From Propionibacteriales bacterium (GTDB taxonomy: Bacteria; Actinomycetota; Actinomycetes; Propionibacteriales; Nocardioidaceae): a stretch of 32,413 nt of DNA. This document shows positions 1 through 10,537 of the stretch, in pieces. The DNA lies in the NCBI GenBank assembly GCA_019510315.1, contig JAEKKP010000093.1:1-32413 (forward strand), written 5' to 3'. The notes under the pieces are model-generated. The model saw only the letters and a list, made by a program, of their open reading frames with translations, searched no databases and was not told the origin of the DNA. The first letter of the stretch is position 1, and each line of letters begins with the position of its first letter. The translations under genes were made by a program, and so were the position numbers.

Positions 1-763
1 CACGCCGCACGGCTCCTTGTCGATGCACTCCGCGATCGAGTTCGGCAACCGCACCCTGACCTTCGTGCTCGCCGCGATCGCGGTTGCCACCTTCGTCGCC
101 GCCTGGCAGTCCGGCCGCAGAGACCTACGGCGCCTGGCCCTCGTGCTCGGACTCGGCATCCCCGCCCAGGCGGTGATCGGCGGGATCACCGTCCTCACCG
201 ACCTGAACCCGTGGGTGGTCTCGTTCCACCTGCTCTCGTCGCTGGCGATCATCGGCCTCTCCGTGGTCTTCCTGCGCCGCCTCGACCGGCCCGCACCGAC
301 ACCCGTGTCCGGTCCGGTCGTGGCGCTTGCCTGGGCCGCGTTCGCCGCCGGCTGGGTCGTCCTGTACGTCGGCACCGTGGTCACGGGCTCCGGACCGCAC
401 GCCGGTGACGTGGACGCGCCGCGCAACGGTCTGGACCCGCTGCAGCTCTCCCAGCTCCACGCCGACGTGGTCTTCCTGTTCGTCGGGCTGACGCTCGGCC
501 TCGCCTTCACACTCCCCGCCGTGAACGCCTCGGCCGAGGCCGTGCGCGCAGCGCGAGTGCTCCTTCTGGTCGAGCTCGGCCAGGGCACCATCGGGTTCGT
601 GCAGTACTTCACCGACCTGCCCGTCGTGCTGGTCGGCTTCCACATGCTCGGCGCCGCGCTGATCTCGGCCACGATGACCTGGGCCCTGCTGGCCGTGCGC
701 GAGCAGGAGGGTGTCAGGCCAGCGCCTTCTCGCCCCACCAGCTCGCTGCCGGGTTCGCGTTGA
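1..763 (+). CDS. ctaA: Heme A synthase CtaA (COX15 family), 3' part
   Basis: Membrane enzyme converting heme O to heme A for cytochrome aa3 oxidase. The reading frame is open from base 2 and the start lies left of the window, so only about 253 C-terminal residues are seen. The visible part has several hydrophobic segments and the His-bearing patches expected of the family: SFHLLSS, QLHADVVF and VGFHMLGAAL, consistent with heme-ligand histidines in transmembrane helices. A conserved-looking patch, AIEFGNRTLTF, sits near the left edge. The C-terminal tail is short and cytoplasmic-like, ending at TGA 761-763. It overlaps the convergent acetyltransferase gene by 50 bases. The partner enzyme CtaB is encoded nearby on the other strand, which supports the assignment. 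An internal ATG at 17 is unlikely to be the true start because family similarity continues upstream of it. Confidence 0.9.
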   Translation, partial: TPHGSLSMHSAIEFGNRTLTFVLAAIAVATFVAAWQSGRRDLRRLALVLGLGIPAQAVIGGITVLTDLNPWVVSFHLLSSLAIIGLSVVFLRRLDRPAPTPVSGPVVALAWAAFAAGWVVLYVGTVVTGSGPHAGDVDAPRNGLDPLQLSQLHADVVFLFVGLTLGLAFTLPAVNASAEAVRAARVLLLVELGQGTIGFVQYFTDLPVVLVGFHMLGAALISATMTWALLAVREQEGVRPAPSRPTSSLPGSR

Positions 764-1181
764 AGTTGCCGATCGGCGCGTAGCCCTCGCCCTCGTAGAA
801 CGCCATCGCGTGCTGCTGGCGCGGACCGGTGTCCATCCGCGCCACCGAGAAGCCGAGCTCTCGAGCGGCATCCTCCAGCGCGTGCAGCAGCGCCCGGGCG
901 ACACCTCGGCGGCGCGCGTCGGGCACCACGTACATGCGCTTGAGCTCGCAGGCGCCGTCGGGGAGCCGCTTGACCCCGCCGCAGCACACCGGCCGGCCAT
1001 CGGCGTACCCGACGAGGAAGGCGCCGCCGGGAGGACCGAGATCGTCCGGGCCGGCGGTCGGCATGCCGGGAGCGCCGAGGTCGAGGCCGTCGTACAGCTC
1101 GGCCATCTCGAGGGCGAAGGCCGCGATCAGGTCGCCACCGTCGCCCGCGTCGACACGGCCGGGTCGGAACTCGACCTGCAT
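714..1181 (-). CDS. GNAT family N-acetyltransferase
   Basis: A 155-residue single-domain GNAT protein. The acetyl-CoA binding signature is visible as ARRRGVARALL at about residues 89-99, preceded by the beta-4 strand ELKRMYVVPDA. The C-terminal AMAFYEGEGYAPIGNF matches the usual GNAT end (FYE..GY..I). The substrate cannot be told from sequence. The ATG at 1181 shares its A with the stop codon of ctaB (TGATG), so the two are probably co-translated. The tail overlaps the end of ctaA on the opposite strand by 50 bases. A role in heme synthesis is not implied by the fold; only the coupling to ctaB suggests co-expression. Confidence 0.88.
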   Translation of the reverse strand: MQVEFRPGRVDAGDGGDLIAAFALEMAELYDGLDLGAPGMPTAGPDDLGPPGGAFLVGYADGRPVCCGGVKRLPDGACELKRMYVVPDARRRGVARALLHALEDAARELGFSVARMDTGPRQQHAMAFYEGEGYAPIGNFNANPAASWWGEKALA

Positions 1182-2122
1182 CAGCGGGTGAGCAGGGGGT
1201 CCAGCGCGACGGCGACGAAGAGCAGCGAGAGGTACATGTTCGACCAGTGGAACAACCGCATCGGCTTGATCACGCTGAGGTCGTCACTGCTGCGGGCCCG
1301 GTGCCACATCAGGTGCGCCTCCACGAGGAACGCCGCGCCGAGCACCACTGCAGCGACCGGGTAGACCGCACCCGTGTCGGCCACCGGCCAGAGCGCGAGC
1401 GACACCGCCACCATGACCCAGGAGTAGGCGACGATCTGCTTCGCCACCTCCTCGCCGGAGCGGAGCACCGGCAGCATCGGCACGTCGACGGCGGCATAGT
1501 CCTCGCGGTAGCGCATCGCCAGCGCCCAGGTGTGCGGTGGCGTCCAGAGGAACACGACGAGGAACAGCACGACCGGCGGCCAGGCCAGCTCGCCGGTGAC
1601 GGCGGTCCAGCCGATGAGGGCGGGGAAACAACCGGCGAGGCCGCCCCACACGATGTTCTGCGTCGTACGACGCTTGAGCACCATCGTGTAGACGAAGAGG
1701 TAGAACGCCGATGCGGCGAGCGCGAGGCCGGCGGAGAGCCAGTTGACGAAGAGGCCGAGGACGACCGTGGACAGCACCGCCAGCCCGAGGCCGAAGACCA
1801 GTGCCGCCCGCGGGGAGACCATGTGCCGCGGCAGCGCCCGGCGCCGCGTGCGCCGCATCTGCTCGTCGATGTCGCGGTCGTAGACGCAGTTCAGGGCGTT
1901 CGCGCTCCCGGCCGACAACGTGCCACCGAGGACCGTCGCCACCACGAGCCCGAGCGGCGGCACGCCACGCTGCGCGTAGAACATCACCGGGACGGTGGTG
2001 AGCAGCAGCAGCTCGATGACCCGCGGCTTCATCAGTCCGATGTAGGCCGCCGCGATGTCACGCAGCGTCGCGGCCCGGGCCAGCGGTCGCGAGACCGAAA
2101 CCTGGGAGTCGACCGCGGTCAC
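1181..2122 (-). CDS. ctaB: Protoheme IX farnesyltransferase (heme O synthase) CtaB
   Basis: Adds a farnesyl group to protoheme, giving heme O, the substrate of CtaA. It is a polytopic inner-membrane UbiA-family prenyltransferase of 313 residues, the usual length. The N-terminal [19 protein letters not shown] and the Asp-rich motif [18 protein letters not shown] (substrate/Mg binding) are clear, as is the second conserved loop [16 protein letters not shown] chose the GTG at 2122 because a GAGG lies about 7 bases upstream and it gives the family length. An in-frame ATG at 2170 would add 16 Pro/Arg-rich residues and has no ribosome site. The frame stays open far to the right across tkt, but that stretch is antisense and not part of this protein. 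It is transcribed divergently from tkt, with a 168-base gap. Confidence 0.93.
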   Translation of the reverse strand: MTAVDSQVSVSRPLARAATLRDIAAAYIGLMKPRVIELLLLTTVPVMFYAQRGVPPLGLVVATVLGGTLSAGSANALNCVYDRDIDEQMRRTRRRALPRHMVSPRAALVFGLGLAVLSTVVLGLFVNWLSAGLALAASAFYLFVYTMVLKRRTTQNIVWGGLAGCFPALIGWTAVTGELAWPPVVLFLVVFLWTPPHTWALAMRYREDYAAVDVPMLPVLRSGEEVAKQIVAYSWVMVAVSLALWPVADTGAVYPVAAVVLGAAFLVEAHLMWHRARSSDDLSVIKPMRLFHWSNMYLSLLFVAVALDPLLTR

Positions 2123-2290
2123 GCAAGGCCTCGATTCGGGGGACGGCAGCCGCGCGCGGGGCGGGTGCATGAGGGCGCGCACGGGTGGTACTGGCTCGCT
2201 GAGTCTAACGGTCCGTGAGTAGGCTCGTTGCGGGTGGCCCGCCACGGTCTCCCGCCCCCTACTCGCCCCGCATTTCCCGAGAGGACTGCC

Positions 2291-4414
2291 TTGAGCGACA
2301 CCCGCACCCCGTTGGAGTGGACCGAGCTCGACCAGCGTGCGGTGGACACCGCGCGATGCCTGGCGATGGACTCGGTCCAGAAGGTCGGCAACGGCCACCC
2401 CGGCACGGCGATGAGCCTCGCGCCCGCGGCGTACCTGCTCTTCCAGAAGAGGATGCGGCACAACCCGGCCGACCCCGCCTGGCCGGGCCGCGACCGCTTC
2501 GTGCTGTCCTGCGGACACTCCTCGATCACGCTCTACACACAGCTGTACTTCGGCGGCTTCGGCCTCGAGATCGAGGACCTCAAGGCGCTGCGCACGTGGG
2601 GCAGCAAGACACCGGGTCACCCCGAGCACGGCCACACCGCCGGCGTGGAGACGACCACCGGTCCGCTGGGTCAGGGCGTCGGCAACGCGGTCGGCATGGC
2701 GATGGCAGCGCGCCGCGAGCGTGGCCTGTTCGACCCCGACGCGGCCGCGGGCGAGAGCCCGTTCGACCACCACATCTACGCGATCTGCTCCGACGGCGAC
2801 CTCGAGGAGGGCGTCAGCTCGGAGGCCTCGAGCATCGCCGGCCACCAGCAGCTGGGCAACCTGACGCTGATCTACGACGACAACCGGGTCAGCATCGAGG
2901 GCGACACCAACATCGCCTTCACCGAGGACGTCGCGAAGCGCTACGAGGCCTACGGGTGGCACGTGCAGACCGTCGACTGGACCAAGGACGGCGACCACAC
3001 CGACGGCGCGGGCTACCACGAGGACGTGCCGGCCCTGTGGAAGGCGCTCGACAGGGCAGAGGCCGAGACGGCACGGCCGAGCCTGATCGTCCTTCGCACG
3101 ATCATCGCGTGGCCGGCGCCGCACGCGCAGAACACCGGAGCGGCCCACGGCTCGGCGCTGGGTGCCGACGAGGTGGCGGCGACCAAGAAGGTCCTCGGCT
3201 TCGACCCCGACAGGACCTTCGAGGTCTCCGAGGAGGTCATCGACCACACCCGCAGCCTCGTCGACCGCGGCAAGGTCGCGGAGGCGGAGTGGGACGAGCA
3301 GTTCGGTGCCTGGGCCGCCGCGCATCCCGAGCAGAAGGCGCTCTTCGACCGGATGTCGACCCGCCAGCTGCCCAGCGGCTGGGCCGATGCGCTGCCGTCG
3401 TTCCCCGCCGACGAGAAGGGGATGGCCACCCGCAAGGCGTCCGGCTCGCTCCTCAAGGCGATCGCGCCCGTCCTGCCGGAGCTCTGGGGCGGTTCGGCCG
3501 ACCTCGCCGAGTCCAACAACACCACCCCCGAGGGACAGCCGAGCTTCACCCCGGAGGAGTGGCAGACGAACTCGTGGAGTGGCAGCAAGTACGGCCGCGT
3601 GCTGCACTTCGGCATCCGCGAGCACGCCATGGGCTCGATCATGAACGGCATCACGCTGCACGGCGGCACGCGCGTGTACGGCGGCACGTTCCTCGTCTTC
3701 TCCGACTACATGCGACCGGCCGTCCGGCTCGCCGCGCTGATGCAGATCCCCACCATCTATGTGTGGACGCACGACTCCATCGGGCTCGGCGAGGACGGTC
3801 CGACCCACCAGCCCGTCGAGCACCTCGCGGCGCTGCGGGCGATCCCGGGTCTGGACGTCGTACGTCCCGCCGACGCCAACGAGACGGTCGTCGCCTGGCG
3901 CACGATCCTCGAGCAGACCGATCGGCCGGCCGGGCTGGCGCTGACGCGCCAGAACGTCCCGACGTACCCGCGCGGAGAGCAAGGCTTCTCCACCGCCGAC
4001 GACGTCGCCCGGGGCGGCTACGTGCTCATCGACAGCGAGGGCCTGCCCGACGTGGTGCTGATCGGAACCGGCTCGGAGGTCCAGCTCGCCGTCGCCGCCC
4101 GCGAGCAGCTCGCTGCGAAGGGCGTCAAGGCGCGCGTGGTCTCGATGCCGTGCCGCGAGTGGTTCGACCGCCAGGACCAGGCCTACCGCGACACCGTCAT
4201 CCCGCCGAACGTGCGCGCCCGGGTCAGCGTGGAGGCCGGGGTGGCGCAGGGCTGGCGCGAGGTCGTCGGCGACGCCGGCCGGATCGTCTCGCTCGAGCAC
4301 TTCGGCGCCTCTGCTGATTTCGACACCATCTACCGCCAGTTCCACATCACCGCGGAGGCCGTCACCCTGGCCGCCGAGGAGAGCCTGCGCGCCCTGGAGG
4401 CGACGACCCGCTAG
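2291..4414 (+). CDS. tkt: Transketolase
   Basis: Thiamine-diphosphate enzyme moving two-carbon units between sugar phosphates in the pentose phosphate pathway. It has 707 residues. Visible motifs are [13 protein letters not shown] near the N terminus, the ThDP/metal motif beginning SDGDLEEG and closing with YDDN, the catalytic-glutamate stretch [11 protein letters not shown] in the pyrimidine domain, and [11 protein letters not shown]. The TTG at 2291 is preferred because GAGAGGA lies about 6 bases upstream and it gives a typical N terminus ([14 protein letters not shown]). The in-frame ATG at 2228 would add 21 Pro/Arg-rich residues without a ribosome site. It is the first gene of a six-gene + strand operon and is divergent from ctaB. 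Confidence 0.96.
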   Translation: MSDTRTPLEWTELDQRAVDTARCLAMDSVQKVGNGHPGTAMSLAPAAYLLFQKRMRHNPADPAWPGRDRFVLSCGHSSITLYTQLYFGGFGLEIEDLKALRTWGSKTPGHPEHGHTAGVETTTGPLGQGVGNAVGMAMAARRERGLFDPDAAAGESPFDHHIYAICSDGDLEEGVSSEASSIAGHQQLGNLTLIYDDNRVSIEGDTNIAFTEDVAKRYEAYGWHVQTVDWTKDGDHTDGAGYHEDVPALWKALDRAEAETARPSLIVLRTIIAWPAPHAQNTGAAHGSALGADEVAATKKVLGFDPDRTFEVSEEVIDHTRSLVDRGKVAEAEWDEQFGAWAAAHPEQKALFDRMSTRQLPSGWADALPSFPADEKGMATRKASGSLLKAIAPVLPELWGGSADLAESNNTTPEGQPSFTPEEWQTNSWSGSKYGRVLHFGIREHAMGSIMNGITLHGGTRVYGGTFLVFSDYMRPAVRLAALMQIPTIYVWTHDSIGLGEDGPTHQPVEHLAALRAIPGLDVVRPADANETVVAWRTILEQTDRPAGLALTRQNVPTYPRGEQGFSTADDVARGGYVLIDSEGLPDVVLIGTGSEVQLAVAAREQLAAKGVKARVVSMPCREWFDRQDQAYRDTVIPPNVRARVSVEAGVAQGWREVVGDAGRIVSLEHFGASADFDTIYRQFHITAEAVTLAAEESLRALEATTR

Positions 4415-4454
4415 CACGACACCGCGTCCTGGAGCACGAGAGAGGAAGGACACC

Positions 4455-5564
4455 ATGTCCGAGCACCTGAAGGAGCTGTCCGAGGCAGGAGTCTCCATCT
4501 GGCTCGACGACCTGTCGCGCGAGCGGCTGGAGACCGGCAACCTCGTCGACCTGAAGAAGAACTCCTCGGTGGTCGGCATCACCAGCAATCCGTCGATCTT
4601 CGCCAAGGCCCTCGAGGAGGGCGAGCGGTACGACGCCCAGGTCCGCGAGCTCGTCGGTCAGGGCGCCGACCTCGACACGGTGATCGAGGAGCTGACCACG
4701 ACCGACGTCCGCAACGCCTGCGACGTGTTCATGGACGTGTTCGAGGCGACCGACGGCGTCGACGGCCGGGTCTCGATCGAGGTCAACCCCGGCCTGGCCC
4801 ACCAGACGGAGGCCACTCTTCGCCAGGCGGAGGAGCTGTGGCGCAAGGTCGACCGGCCCAACCTCTACATCAAGATCCCCGGGACCAAGGAGGGCTGGCC
4901 GGCGATCGCCGAGACCCTCGGCGCCGGCATCCCGGTCAACGTCACCCTGATCTTCGGCCTCGACCAGTACCACCACGTCATGGAGGCCTACGTCGACGGT
5001 CTCGAGAAGGCGCGAGCCGCCGGCCACGACATCTCCAAGCTGCACTCCGTGGCCTCCTTCTTCGTCTCCCGCGTCGACACCGAGATCGACAAGCGCCTCG
5101 AGGCCTCGGGCGCGCCGGCAGAGCTGTTCGGCAAGGCCGGGATCGCCAACGCACGGCTCGCGTACAAGGCGTTCGAGGAGTTCTTCGTCGGTGAGCGCTG
5201 GGAGGCGCTCGTCGCTGCCGGTGCGAACCCCCAGCGCCCGCTGTGGGCGTCGACCGGCGTGAAGAACCCCGACTACCCGGACACGATGTACGTCGTGGAT
5301 CTCGTCGTCCCCAACACCGTCAACACGATGCCGGAGCCCACCCTTCACGCCGTCGCCGACCACGGCGAGATCAAGGGCGACCAGGTGCACGGCTTCTACG
5401 ACGACGCGGCCGCCGTGTTCGCCGCGCTGAAGGACGCCGGCGTCGACTACGACGACGTGATCGAGGTCCTGATCAAGGAGGGCGTCGAGAAGTTCGTCAC
5501 GGCGTTCGACGACCTGACCGCGACGGTCGAGAAGGCGACACAGCAGGCCGGCGCGGGCCGTTGA
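4455..5564 (+). CDS. tal: Transaldolase
   Basis: Transfers a dihydroxyacetone unit between sedoheptulose-7-phosphate and glyceraldehyde-3-phosphate. The protein is 369 residues, the size of the actinobacterial/cyanobacterial transaldolase class. The signature [13 protein letters not shown] is at about residues 36-48, and the Schiff-base lysine lies in [18 protein letters not shown] at about residues 136-153. The ATG at 4455 has a good ribosome site (GAGAGAGGAAGGA, about 5 bases upstream). The stop TGA at 5562-5564 overlaps the TTG start of pgi (TTGA), indicating translational coupling. It lies 40 bases after tkt in the same operon. Confidence 0.96.
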   Translation: MSEHLKELSEAGVSIWLDDLSRERLETGNLVDLKKNSSVVGITSNPSIFAKALEEGERYDAQVRELVGQGADLDTVIEELTTTDVRNACDVFMDVFEATDGVDGRVSIEVNPGLAHQTEATLRQAEELWRKVDRPNLYIKIPGTKEGWPAIAETLGAGIPVNVTLIFGLDQYHHVMEAYVDGLEKARAAGHDISKLHSVASFFVSRVDTEIDKRLEASGAPAELFGKAGIANARLAYKAFEEFFVGERWEALVAAGANPQRPLWASTGVKNPDYPDTMYVVDLVVPNTVNTMPEPTLHAVADHGEIKGDQVHGFYDDAAAVFAALKDAGVDYDDVIEVLIKEGVEKFVTAFDDLTATVEKATQQAGAGR

Positions 5565-7225
5565 CCGAGGACGGCTCGGGCGGTCCCGTCGACCCGACGA
5601 CAACAGCGGCGTGGGCGCGGCTGGAGAAGCTGGCGCACGCCTTCACACCGGACCTGCGGGCCTGGTTCGCCGACGACCCGGCCCGGGCCGACCGGCTGAC
5701 GTTGTCAGCCGTCGACCTGCAGGCCGACCTGTCGAAGAACCTCGTCGACGCCACCATCCTCGACGCGCTGCTCGCCCTTGCCGACGAGGTCGGCGTCACC
5801 GCGCGGCGGGACGCGATGTTCCGCGGCGATCCCATCAACGTCACCGAGCACCGTGCCGTCCTGCACACCGCACTGCGACTGCCGGCCGACGCGACCCTCG
5901 AGGTCGACGGCCTCGACGTCGTCCCACAGGTCCACGAGGTCCTCGGCCGGGTCTACGCGTTCGCCGACCAGGTGCGGTCCGGTGCCTGGAAGGGTGCCAC
6001 CGGCGAACAGATCCGCACCGTGGTCAACATCGGGATCGGCGGCTCGGACCTCGGTCCGGTGATGGCGTACGAGGCGCTGAAGCCGTACGTCGCCGACGAC
6101 CTCGAGTGCCGCTTCATCAGCAACATCGACCCGACCGACTGCGCCACGACGCTCGCCGACCTCGACCCGGCGACCACGCTCTTCATCGTCTCCAGCAAGA
6201 CCTTCGGCACGCTCGAGACCCTGACCAACGCGCGGCTCTGCCGGACCTGGCTGCTCGAGGGACTCGGGGCAGCAGACCCGTCGGTCGCAGTTGCGAAGCA
6301 CTTCGTCGCCGTGTCGACCGCGCTCGACAAGGTGGCGGACTTCGGGATCGACCCGGACAACGCGTTCGGGTTCTGGGACTGGGTCGGCGGTCGCTACTCG
6401 ATCGACTCCGCGATCGGCACGTCCCTCGTGGTCGCGATCGGGCCGGAGCGGTTCGCGGACTTCCTCGCGGGGATGCACGCGATGGACGAGCACTTCAGGA
6501 CGGCTTCGACCGCCCGCAACCTGCCGGTGCTGATGGGCCTGTTGAACGTCTGGTACACCAACTTCCTCGGCGCATCGACCCACGCGGTGCTCCCCTACTC
6601 CCAGCTGCTGCACCGGTTCCCGGCGTACCTGCAGCAGCTCACCATGGAGTCCAACGGCAAGGGCGTGCGCTGGGACGGCAGCCCCGTCACGACGGAGACC
6701 GGCGAGGTCTTCTGGGGCGAGCCCGGCACCAACGGCCAGCACGCCTTCTACCAGCTGATCCACCAGGGCACCCGCCTGATCCCGGCCGACTTCATCGGGT
6801 TCGCGAACCCGGCCTACCCGCTCCGTGACGGCGACACCGATGTGCACGAGCTCTTCCTGGCCAACTTCTTCGCCCAGACGCGGGCGCTGGCGTTCGGGAA
6901 GACGGCCGACGAGGTGCGCGCTGAGGGGACCGACGAGGCCGTCGTCCCGGCGCGGGTCTTCTCCGGCAACCGGCCGACCACTTCGATCATGGCGCCCGAG
7001 CTGACGCCCTCCGTGCTCGGGCAGCTGATCGCGCTCTATGAGCACCTCACCTTCACCGAGGGAGTGGTCTGGGGCATCGACAGCTTCGACCAGTGGGGCG
7101 TCGAGCTGGGCAAGCAGCTCGCCGTCGAGCTCGGGCCGGCGGTGGCCGGCGATGCCGACGCCGCGGCGAAGCAGGACCCGTCGACCCGATCGTTGATCGA
7201 CTACTACCGGAGGCACCGACGGTGA
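5561..7225 (+). CDS. pgi: Glucose-6-phosphate isomerase
   Basis: Interconverts glucose-6-phosphate and fructose-6-phosphate, feeding Zwf and recycling pathway products. The protein is about 554 residues. Family motifs in order are [67 protein letters not shown] and [13 protein letters not shown] near the C terminus (with the conserved lysine). I chose the TTG at 5561, which overlaps the tal stop as TTGA. No ATG or GTG lies in frame before family similarity begins, and coupled translation fits. The frame is open further upstream, but that part is a shadow of tal. The stop overlaps the zwf start as GTGA. Confidence 0.94.
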   Translation: MTEDGSGGPVDPTTTAAWARLEKLAHAFTPDLRAWFADDPARADRLTLSAVDLQADLSKNLVDATILDALLALADEVGVTARRDAMFRGDPINVTEHRAVLHTALRLPADATLEVDGLDVVPQVHEVLGRVYAFADQVRSGAWKGATGEQIRTVVNIGIGGSDLGPVMAYEALKPYVADDLECRFISNIDPTDCATTLADLDPATTLFIVSSKTFGTLETLTNARLCRTWLLEGLGAADPSVAVAKHFVAVSTALDKVADFGIDPDNAFGFWDWVGGRYSIDSAIGTSLVVAIGPERFADFLAGMHAMDEHFRTASTARNLPVLMGLLNVWYTNFLGASTHAVLPYSQLLHRFPAYLQQLTMESNGKGVRWDGSPVTTETGEVFWGEPGTNGQHAFYQLIHQGTRLIPADFIGFANPAYPLRDGDTDVHELFLANFFAQTRALAFGKTADEVRAEGTDEAVVPARVFSGNRPTTSIMAPELTPSVLGQLIALYEHLTFTEGVVWGIDSFDQWGVELGKQLAVELGPAVAGDADAAAKQDPSTRSLIDYYRRHRR

Positions 7226-8772
7226 CACCCCGACTCGACGCAGACCCCGAGCACCCGGTCAACCCGCTCCGCGACCCCGAGGACCGCCGGCTCCCGAGGA
7301 TCGCCGGTCCCTGCGGGATGGTGCTGTTCGGCGTCACCGGCGACCTGTCGCGCAAGAAGGTCATGCCGGCGATCTACGACCTCGCCAACCGCGGCCTCCT
7401 CCCGCCGGGCTTCAGCCTCGTCGGCTTCGCCCGGCGCGACTGGGCCGACCAGGACTTCGCCCAGATCGTGCACGAGTCGGTCAAGCAGCACGCGCGCACC
7501 GAGTTCCGCGAAGAGGTCTGGCGCCAGCTTGCCGAGGGCTTCCGCTTCGTCCAGGGTGACTTCAACGACGACGCCGCGTTCGACCAGCTGCGGCGGACCA
7601 TCGAGGAGCTCGACGAGACCCGCGGCACGGGGGGCAACCACGCGTTCTACCTGGCGATCCCGCCGTCGTTCTTCGGCGACGTGGCCGACCAGCTCAAGGA
7701 GCACAAGCTCGCGCAGCCCCAGCCCGGCTCGTGGCGCCGCGTGGTCGTCGAGAAGCCCTTCGGCCACGACCTCGAGTCGGCCCGGCACCTCAACGACATC
7801 CTGGGGCAGGTCTTCGAGTCCGGCTCGATCTTCCGGATCGACCACTACCTCGGCAAGGAGACGGTGCAGAACATCCTGGCGATGCGCTTCGCCAACAACC
7901 TGTTCGAGCCGATCTGGAACTCCAACTACGTCGACCACGTGCAGATCACCATGGCCGAGGACGTCGGCATCGGCGGCCGCGCGGGCTACTACGACGGTGT
8001 CGGGGCAGCCCGTGACGTCATCCAGAACCACCTGATGCAGCTGATGGCGCTGGTGGCGATGGAGGAGCCGATGTCCTTCGACGCCGAGAGCCTGCGGATC
8101 GAGAAGCTCAAGGTCCTCTCCTCCGTCCAGCTGCCGAAGCGTCTCGACCAGACGACGGCGCGGGGCCAGTACGTCGCGGGCTGGGCCGGTGGCGACAAGG
8201 TGATCGGCTTCTGCGAGGAGGAGGGCATCGACCCGGACTCCACCACCGAGACCTTCGCCGCGGTGAAGCTCGACATCGACACCCGGCGGTGGGCCGGCGT
8301 GCCCTTCTACCTGCGCACGGGCAAGCGGCTCGGCCGCCGCGTCACCGAGGTGGCCGTCGTCTTCAAGCGCGCTCCGCACCTCCCGTTCTCCTCGACCGCC
8401 ACCGAGGAGCTCACCCCCAACACGTTGGTGATCCGCGTGCAGCCCGACGAGGGCATGACGATCAGGTTCGGCGCGAAGGTGCCGGGCACCGCGATGGAGA
8501 TCCGCGACGTCAACATGGACTTCGCGTACGGCGGGTCGTTCACCGAGTCTTCGCCGGAGGCGTACGAGCGGCTGATCCTCGACGTCCTGCTCGGCGACCC
8601 GCCGCTGTTCCCCCGGCACGAGGAGGTCGAGCTGTCCTGGAAGATCCTCGACCCGATCCTCGCGCACTGGGCGAAGAAGGGCCGGCCGGACCACTACGAC
8701 GCCGGCACCTGGGGACCGAAGTCGGCCGACCAGATGCTCGCCCGCGACGGACGCACCTGGCGGAGGCCGTGA
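7222..8772 (+). CDS. zwf: Glucose-6-phosphate 1-dehydrogenase
   Basis: Oxidises glucose-6-phosphate to 6-phosphogluconolactone, reducing NADP+ (or NAD+). The protein is 516 residues. The coenzyme motif [10 protein letters not shown] lies at residues 37-46 and the catalytic stretch RIDHYLGKE at about 205-213, with [11 protein letters not shown] before it. The GTG at 7222 overlaps the pgi stop (GTGA) and has GGAGG about 8 bases upstream. Its N-terminal extension of about 30 residues before the nucleotide-binding fold is usual in actinobacteria. It is followed by its partner gene opcA and by pgl, which opens the lactone it produces. Confidence 0.97.
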   Translation: MTPRLDADPEHPVNPLRDPEDRRLPRIAGPCGMVLFGVTGDLSRKKVMPAIYDLANRGLLPPGFSLVGFARRDWADQDFAQIVHESVKQHARTEFREEVWRQLAEGFRFVQGDFNDDAAFDQLRRTIEELDETRGTGGNHAFYLAIPPSFFGDVADQLKEHKLAQPQPGSWRRVVVEKPFGHDLESARHLNDILGQVFESGSIFRIDHYLGKETVQNILAMRFANNLFEPIWNSNYVDHVQITMAEDVGIGGRAGYYDGVGAARDVIQNHLMQLMALVAMEEPMSFDAESLRIEKLKVLSSVQLPKRLDQTTARGQYVAGWAGGDKVIGFCEEEGIDPDSTTETFAAVKLDIDTRRWAGVPFYLRTGKRLGRRVTEVAVVFKRAPHLPFSSTATEELTPNTLVIRVQPDEGMTIRFGAKVPGTAMEIRDVNMDFAYGGSFTESSPEAYERLILDVLLGDPPLFPRHEEVELSWKILDPILAHWAKKGRPDHYDAGTWGPKSADQMLARDGRTWRRP

Positions 8773-8803
8773 TGAGGACGACACCGGTGAGGAGTGAGCA
8801 GTC

Positions 8804-9712
8804 GTGATCGAGCTGACCGACACCAACTCGGCGCAGATCGCCGCGGAGTTCGTCCGGGCCCGGATCCGGGCCGGCAGCCCGGCGATGGGCATGGTGATGA
8901 CCCTCATCATCGTCGTCGACGAGGACAGCGCCCCCGACGCCATGGAGGCCGCGCGTCTCGCCTCCCGGGAGCACCCGGCGCGCGTCCTCGGCGTGATCCT
9001 CGGCGACGGACGCGGCGCACCGACGATCAACGCCCAGGTCGGCATCGGCCAGTCGTGGACCGGCGAGACCGCGCTGATCCGGCTCAAGGGCGAGGTGGTG
9101 AAGCACCCCGAGTCCGTCGTGCTCCCCCTGCTGCTGCCCGACTCCCCTGTCGCGATCTGGTGGCCGAAGGACGCACCGGCGGACCCCGCGGCCGACCCGC
9201 TCGGCGCGCTGGCACAACGACGGATCACCGACGCGGCGGCCTCGACCAAGGCGAAGGGCCGGGCGCTGCACACCCTCTGCTCGACGTACGCGAAGGGCAA
9301 CACCGACCTTGCCTGGACGCGGATCACCCCCTGGCGCGCCCTGCTCGCGGCCGCGCTCGACCAGCAGCCGCTCAAGGTACGCCGCGCATCGGTGACCGCC
9401 GAGCGGATCAGCCCGAGCGCCGAGCTCCTGCGCGCCTGGCTCAACGACCGCCTGCACGTGGAGGTGGACCGCGAGAACTCCCGCGGACCTGGCATCACCG
9501 AGGTCGTGCTGGAGACGAAGGACGGTCCGATCCGGATCAGTCGCCTGGACGGCAAGCTCGCGACGTTCAGCTCACCCGACCGACCCGACCGTCCCGTCGC
9601 GCTCAAGCGGCGGGAGCTGCCCGACCTGCTGGCCGAGGAGCTGCGCAGGCTGGACGAGGACGACATCTACCGCGACGCCACCAAGCGGCTGATGAAGCTC
9701 GACGGACACTGA
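8804..9712 (+). CDS. opcA: Glucose-6-phosphate dehydrogenase assembly protein OpcA
   Basis: Actinobacterial and cyanobacterial protein needed for full Zwf activity; in the family it acts as an assembly or redox-linked activator of the Zwf oligomer. The product is 302 residues, matching the family. The C-terminal DDIYRDATKRLMK and the central LPLLLPDSPVAIWWPKDAP region are typical. The GTG at 8804 has GAGGAG about 10 bases upstream. It lies 31 bases after zwf and only 2 bases before pgl, so it belongs to the same operon. Confidence 0.94.
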   Translation: MIELTDTNSAQIAAEFVRARIRAGSPAMGMVMTLIIVVDEDSAPDAMEAARLASREHPARVLGVILGDGRGAPTINAQVGIGQSWTGETALIRLKGEVVKHPESVVLPLLLPDSPVAIWWPKDAPADPAADPLGALAQRRITDAAASTKAKGRALHTLCSTYAKGNTDLAWTRITPWRALLAAALDQQPLKVRRASVTAERISPSAELLRAWLNDRLHVEVDRENSRGPGITEVVLETKDGPIRISRLDGKLATFSSPDRPDRPVALKRRELPDLLAEELRRLDEDDIYRDATKRLMKLDGH

Positions 9713-9714
9713 CC

Positions 9715-10452
9715 GTGCCGCTCGAGCTGAAGATCCTGTCCAGCCCCGCGGAGCTGGCCGCGACCGTGGCCGACCGGTTCCTGCAGCGGATGGCGGCGGC
9801 GCAGGGGCGCGGCGAGGAGCCCCACGTCGCCCTCACCGGCGGCACCATCGCGCACGACGTGCACCGCGAGATCGCCCAGCGCGCCGAGGCTGGCGGCCAC
9901 AGCGTCGACTGGAGCCGCGTCACCTTCTGGTGGGGCGACGAGCGCTTCGTTGCGGCGGACAGCTCCGATCGCAACGCGCTCGACGCACGGGCGGTCTTCC
10001 TCGACCCGGTCGGCGCGACCGCGGTGCGCGAAGTCCCGTCGACCGACGACGCCGCCGACGTCGAGGCCGCAGCGACGGCGTACGGCGATCAGCTGCGAGC
10101 CTCCGGCGCGGGCGAGTTCGACCTGGTGATGCTCGGTCTGGGGCCCGACGGGCACGTGGCGTCGCTCTTCCCCGGGTTTCAGCAGCTCGACGCCGACGGC
10201 ATCACGGTTGCCGTCACCGGATCACCGAAGCCACCTCCGGAACGGGTGAGCCTGACCTTCCCGGCCCTGAACCGCACGCGCGCGGCGTGGTTCCTCGTCA
10301 CCGGCGACGCCAAGGCCGACGCCGTGCGGCGTGCCCTGGCCGACCGCGGCGACGTCCACGAGACCCCCGCCCGCGGCATCAGGCCCGCACCGCTCCACGG
10401 CCCCGGCGAGACGATCTGGTTCCTCGACCTCGCCGCCGCCAGCAAGCTGTAG
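9715..10452 (+). CDS. pgl: 6-phosphogluconolactonase
   Basis: Hydrolyses 6-phosphogluconolactone made by Zwf. The product is 245 residues, NagB/DevB-like. Motifs visible are ALTGGTIAHDVHREI (sugar-phosphate loop), WSRVTFWWGDERFV, the catalytic signature MLGLGPDGHVASLFPG, and a C-terminal ARGIRPAPLHGPGETIWFLD. I chose the GTG at 9715, two bases after the opcA stop, because the frame upstream only shadows opcA. The ribosome site is weak, which fits coupling to opcA. It is the last gene of the pentose-phosphate operon. Its TAG stop touches a 26-bp repeat (see the inverted repeats). Confidence 0.94.
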   Translation: MPLELKILSSPAELAATVADRFLQRMAAAQGRGEEPHVALTGGTIAHDVHREIAQRAEAGGHSVDWSRVTFWWGDERFVAADSSDRNALDARAVFLDPVGATAVREVPSTDDAADVEAAATAYGDQLRASGAGEFDLVMLGLGPDGHVASLFPGFQQLDADGITVAVTGSPKPPPERVSLTFPALNRTRAAWFLVTGDAKADAVRRALADRGDVHETPARGIRPAPLHGPGETIWFLDLAAASKL

Positions 10453-10510
10453 GTACGCCGACAGGGCGGTTGCGTGCGCCTTCGGTACGCCGAGAGGGCA
10501 CTTGCGCGCG
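10453..10510 (+). repeat. Two tandem copies of a 26-bp repeat, left side of an inverted-repeat pair
   Basis: Copy 1 (10453-10478) and copy 2 (10485-10510) share the pattern GTACGCCGA-nn-GGGC-nn-TTGCG-n-GCG and are separated by six bases. Each matches the reverse complement of 11019-11044 at 23 of 26 positions. Copy 1 begins directly after the pgl stop codon. A further degenerate piece, CGAGCGGGCAAC, is at about 10524-10535, next to the stop of the nuclease-like gene. Function is not known. Candidates are ends of a mobile unit, a transcription-end structure, or a binding site. Confidence 0.8.
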
Positions 10511-10537
10511 TTCAGGAGGCGTCGAGCGGGCAACTCC

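Noticed and set aside
2123-2290. Promoters in the ctaB/tkt divergent gap (TAGGCT on +, TAGACT on -).
   Set aside because: Only loose -10-like matches and no convincing -35 at the right spacing. Promoters must be near here but cannot be placed.
1181-4606. A 1141-codon open frame on the minus strand covering ctaB and the antisense of tkt.
   Set aside because: Only the ctaB part has family motifs. The rest is Arg/Asp/Gly/Val-rich antisense of tkt, kept open by high GC content.
7204-9666. An 820-codon minus-strand frame opposite zwf and opcA.
   Set aside because: Low-complexity composition typical of antisense in GC-rich DNA, with no motifs. The plus-strand genes are unmistakable.
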